Of a stretch of DNA of 64,000 nucleotides, positions 63,689 through 64,000 are shown piece after piece. Within the stretch, counting starts at the first letter, position 1. Each line of letters begins with the position of its first letter. The translations under genes and the position numbers were made by a program. Origin of the DNA: Sneathiella sp. P13V-1 (GTDB taxonomy: Bacteria > Pseudomonadota > Alphaproteobacteria > Sneathiellales > Sneathiellaceae); the NCBI RefSeq assembly GCF_015143595.1, contig NZ_WYEU01000002.1, forward strand, positions 434,001 through 498,000, in the 5' to 3' direction. The notes under the pieces were generated by a model, which saw only the letters and a program-made list of their open reading frames with translations, was not told the origin of the DNA and did no database searches.

Positions 63689-64000
63689 ATGACTTTTCAC
63701 AATGTCCGATTTCCAACCAAAATCTCTTATGGAGCGACGGGAGGTCCGCGATTTTCCACTACAGTACAATTGATGAATTCCGGTCACGAACAGCGGAACA
63801 TCAATTGGGTGGATGCCAGACGGGAATATGAATTTGATGTGACACCAGCACGCGAAGAAAGCTGGCGCGCATTACTGGCATTTTTCCATGCAAGACGTGG
63901 GCGCGCTTACGGATTTCGTCTCAAAGATTTTGCAGATTTTAAATTGGCGGAAGAGCCTATTGGTACAGGCGATGGTGTAGCAACAAGTTTTCAGATCACC
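63689..64000 (+). CDS. Distal tail DUF2460 protein, cut by window end
   Basis: 104 codons are visible from ATG 63689 with no stop. MTFHNVRFPTKISYG, INWVDARREYEFDV and FHARRGRAYGFRLKDFADF are hallmarks of DUF2460 (TIGR02217), the distal tail ring of gene transfer agents and related phages. The complete protein is about 200 aa, so about half is missing. DUF2163, NlpC/P60 and hub genes are expected next. Confidence 0.9.
   Translation, partial: MTFHNVRFPTKISYGATGGPRFSTTVQLMNSGHEQRNINWVDARREYEFDVTPAREESWRALLAFFHARRGRAYGFRLKDFADFKLAEEPIGTGDGVATSFQIT

Overview
This 64 kb window is a chromosomal segment of an alphaproteobacterium of middling GC content. The placement rests on gene content and order: fabD-fabG-acpP-fabF-mltG-yicC-gmk, lptF-lptG-lptD-surA-pdxA-rsmA opposite pepA-holC, a PaaX regulator, a bactofilin, an adrenodoxin-type ferredoxin and the four-gene Aap general amino-acid transporter. 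The genus cannot be fixed from the sequence alone; a marine order such as Sneathiellales, Kiloniellales or Rhodospirillales is a guess. No tRNA, rRNA, CRISPR array or insertion sequence was seen.

Positions 1-7440 (+ strand) hold fatty-acid synthesis genes, then the glycan-chain terminator MltG, an unrecognised four-helix membrane protein, the YicC ribonuclease and guanylate kinase. Positions 7445-15013 (- strand) form an outer-membrane biogenesis operon (LptF, LptG, LptD, SurA) ending in PdxA and RsmA. Positions 15189-29293 hold housekeeping genes on both strands: leucyl aminopeptidase, Pol III chi, an ABC-F ATPase, Ndk, a bactofilin next to an M23 peptidase, a ferritin-like protein with a peroxiredoxin, GlnE and a YhdP/AsmA-like giant. 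Positions 29309-45708 hold TyrS, AnmK, a soluble hybrid kinase, a hydrolase, a cysE-cysteine desulfurase-ferredoxin-tenA run, a phosphodiesterase/ferredoxin reductase/PaaX run, an 8-oxoguanine deaminase-like enzyme, a Crp/Fnr regulator, HisI and MetC. Positions 45988-50180 are aapJQMP. Positions 50515-53720 (- strand) are a sulfur-flavoured operon cysK-alaX-sseA-GNAT.

From about 53.8 kb to the window end lies part of a prophage or prophage-derived particle element. It starts with a divergent XRE/S24-like repressor whose C-terminal domain seems to lack the self-cleavage dyad, then an unknown 174-aa protein, small and large terminase, DUF4055 portal, a scaffold-like protein, a P22-type coat protein, connector genes, a tail tube protein, a tail chaperone pair, a very short tape measure protein and a DUF2460 protein cut by the window edge. 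The tail half resembles gene-transfer-agent tails, the head half resembles P22-type heads. No integrase, replication or lysis gene lies in the visible 10 kb.

Three features of this element deserve attention. First, the 174-aa gene ends inside a good promoter (55192-55218) that fires straight into an intrinsic terminator (55244-55277) placed before the terminase genes, which is the layout of lambda Q-pR'-tR'; three more terminator-like hairpins lie further down the late operon. Second, the tail chaperone gene ends with a canonical A_AAT_TTT slippery heptamer that would join it by -1 frameshift to the next reading frame, which has no credible start of its own. Third, the repressor sits directly next to the putative late regulator with no early genes between them.
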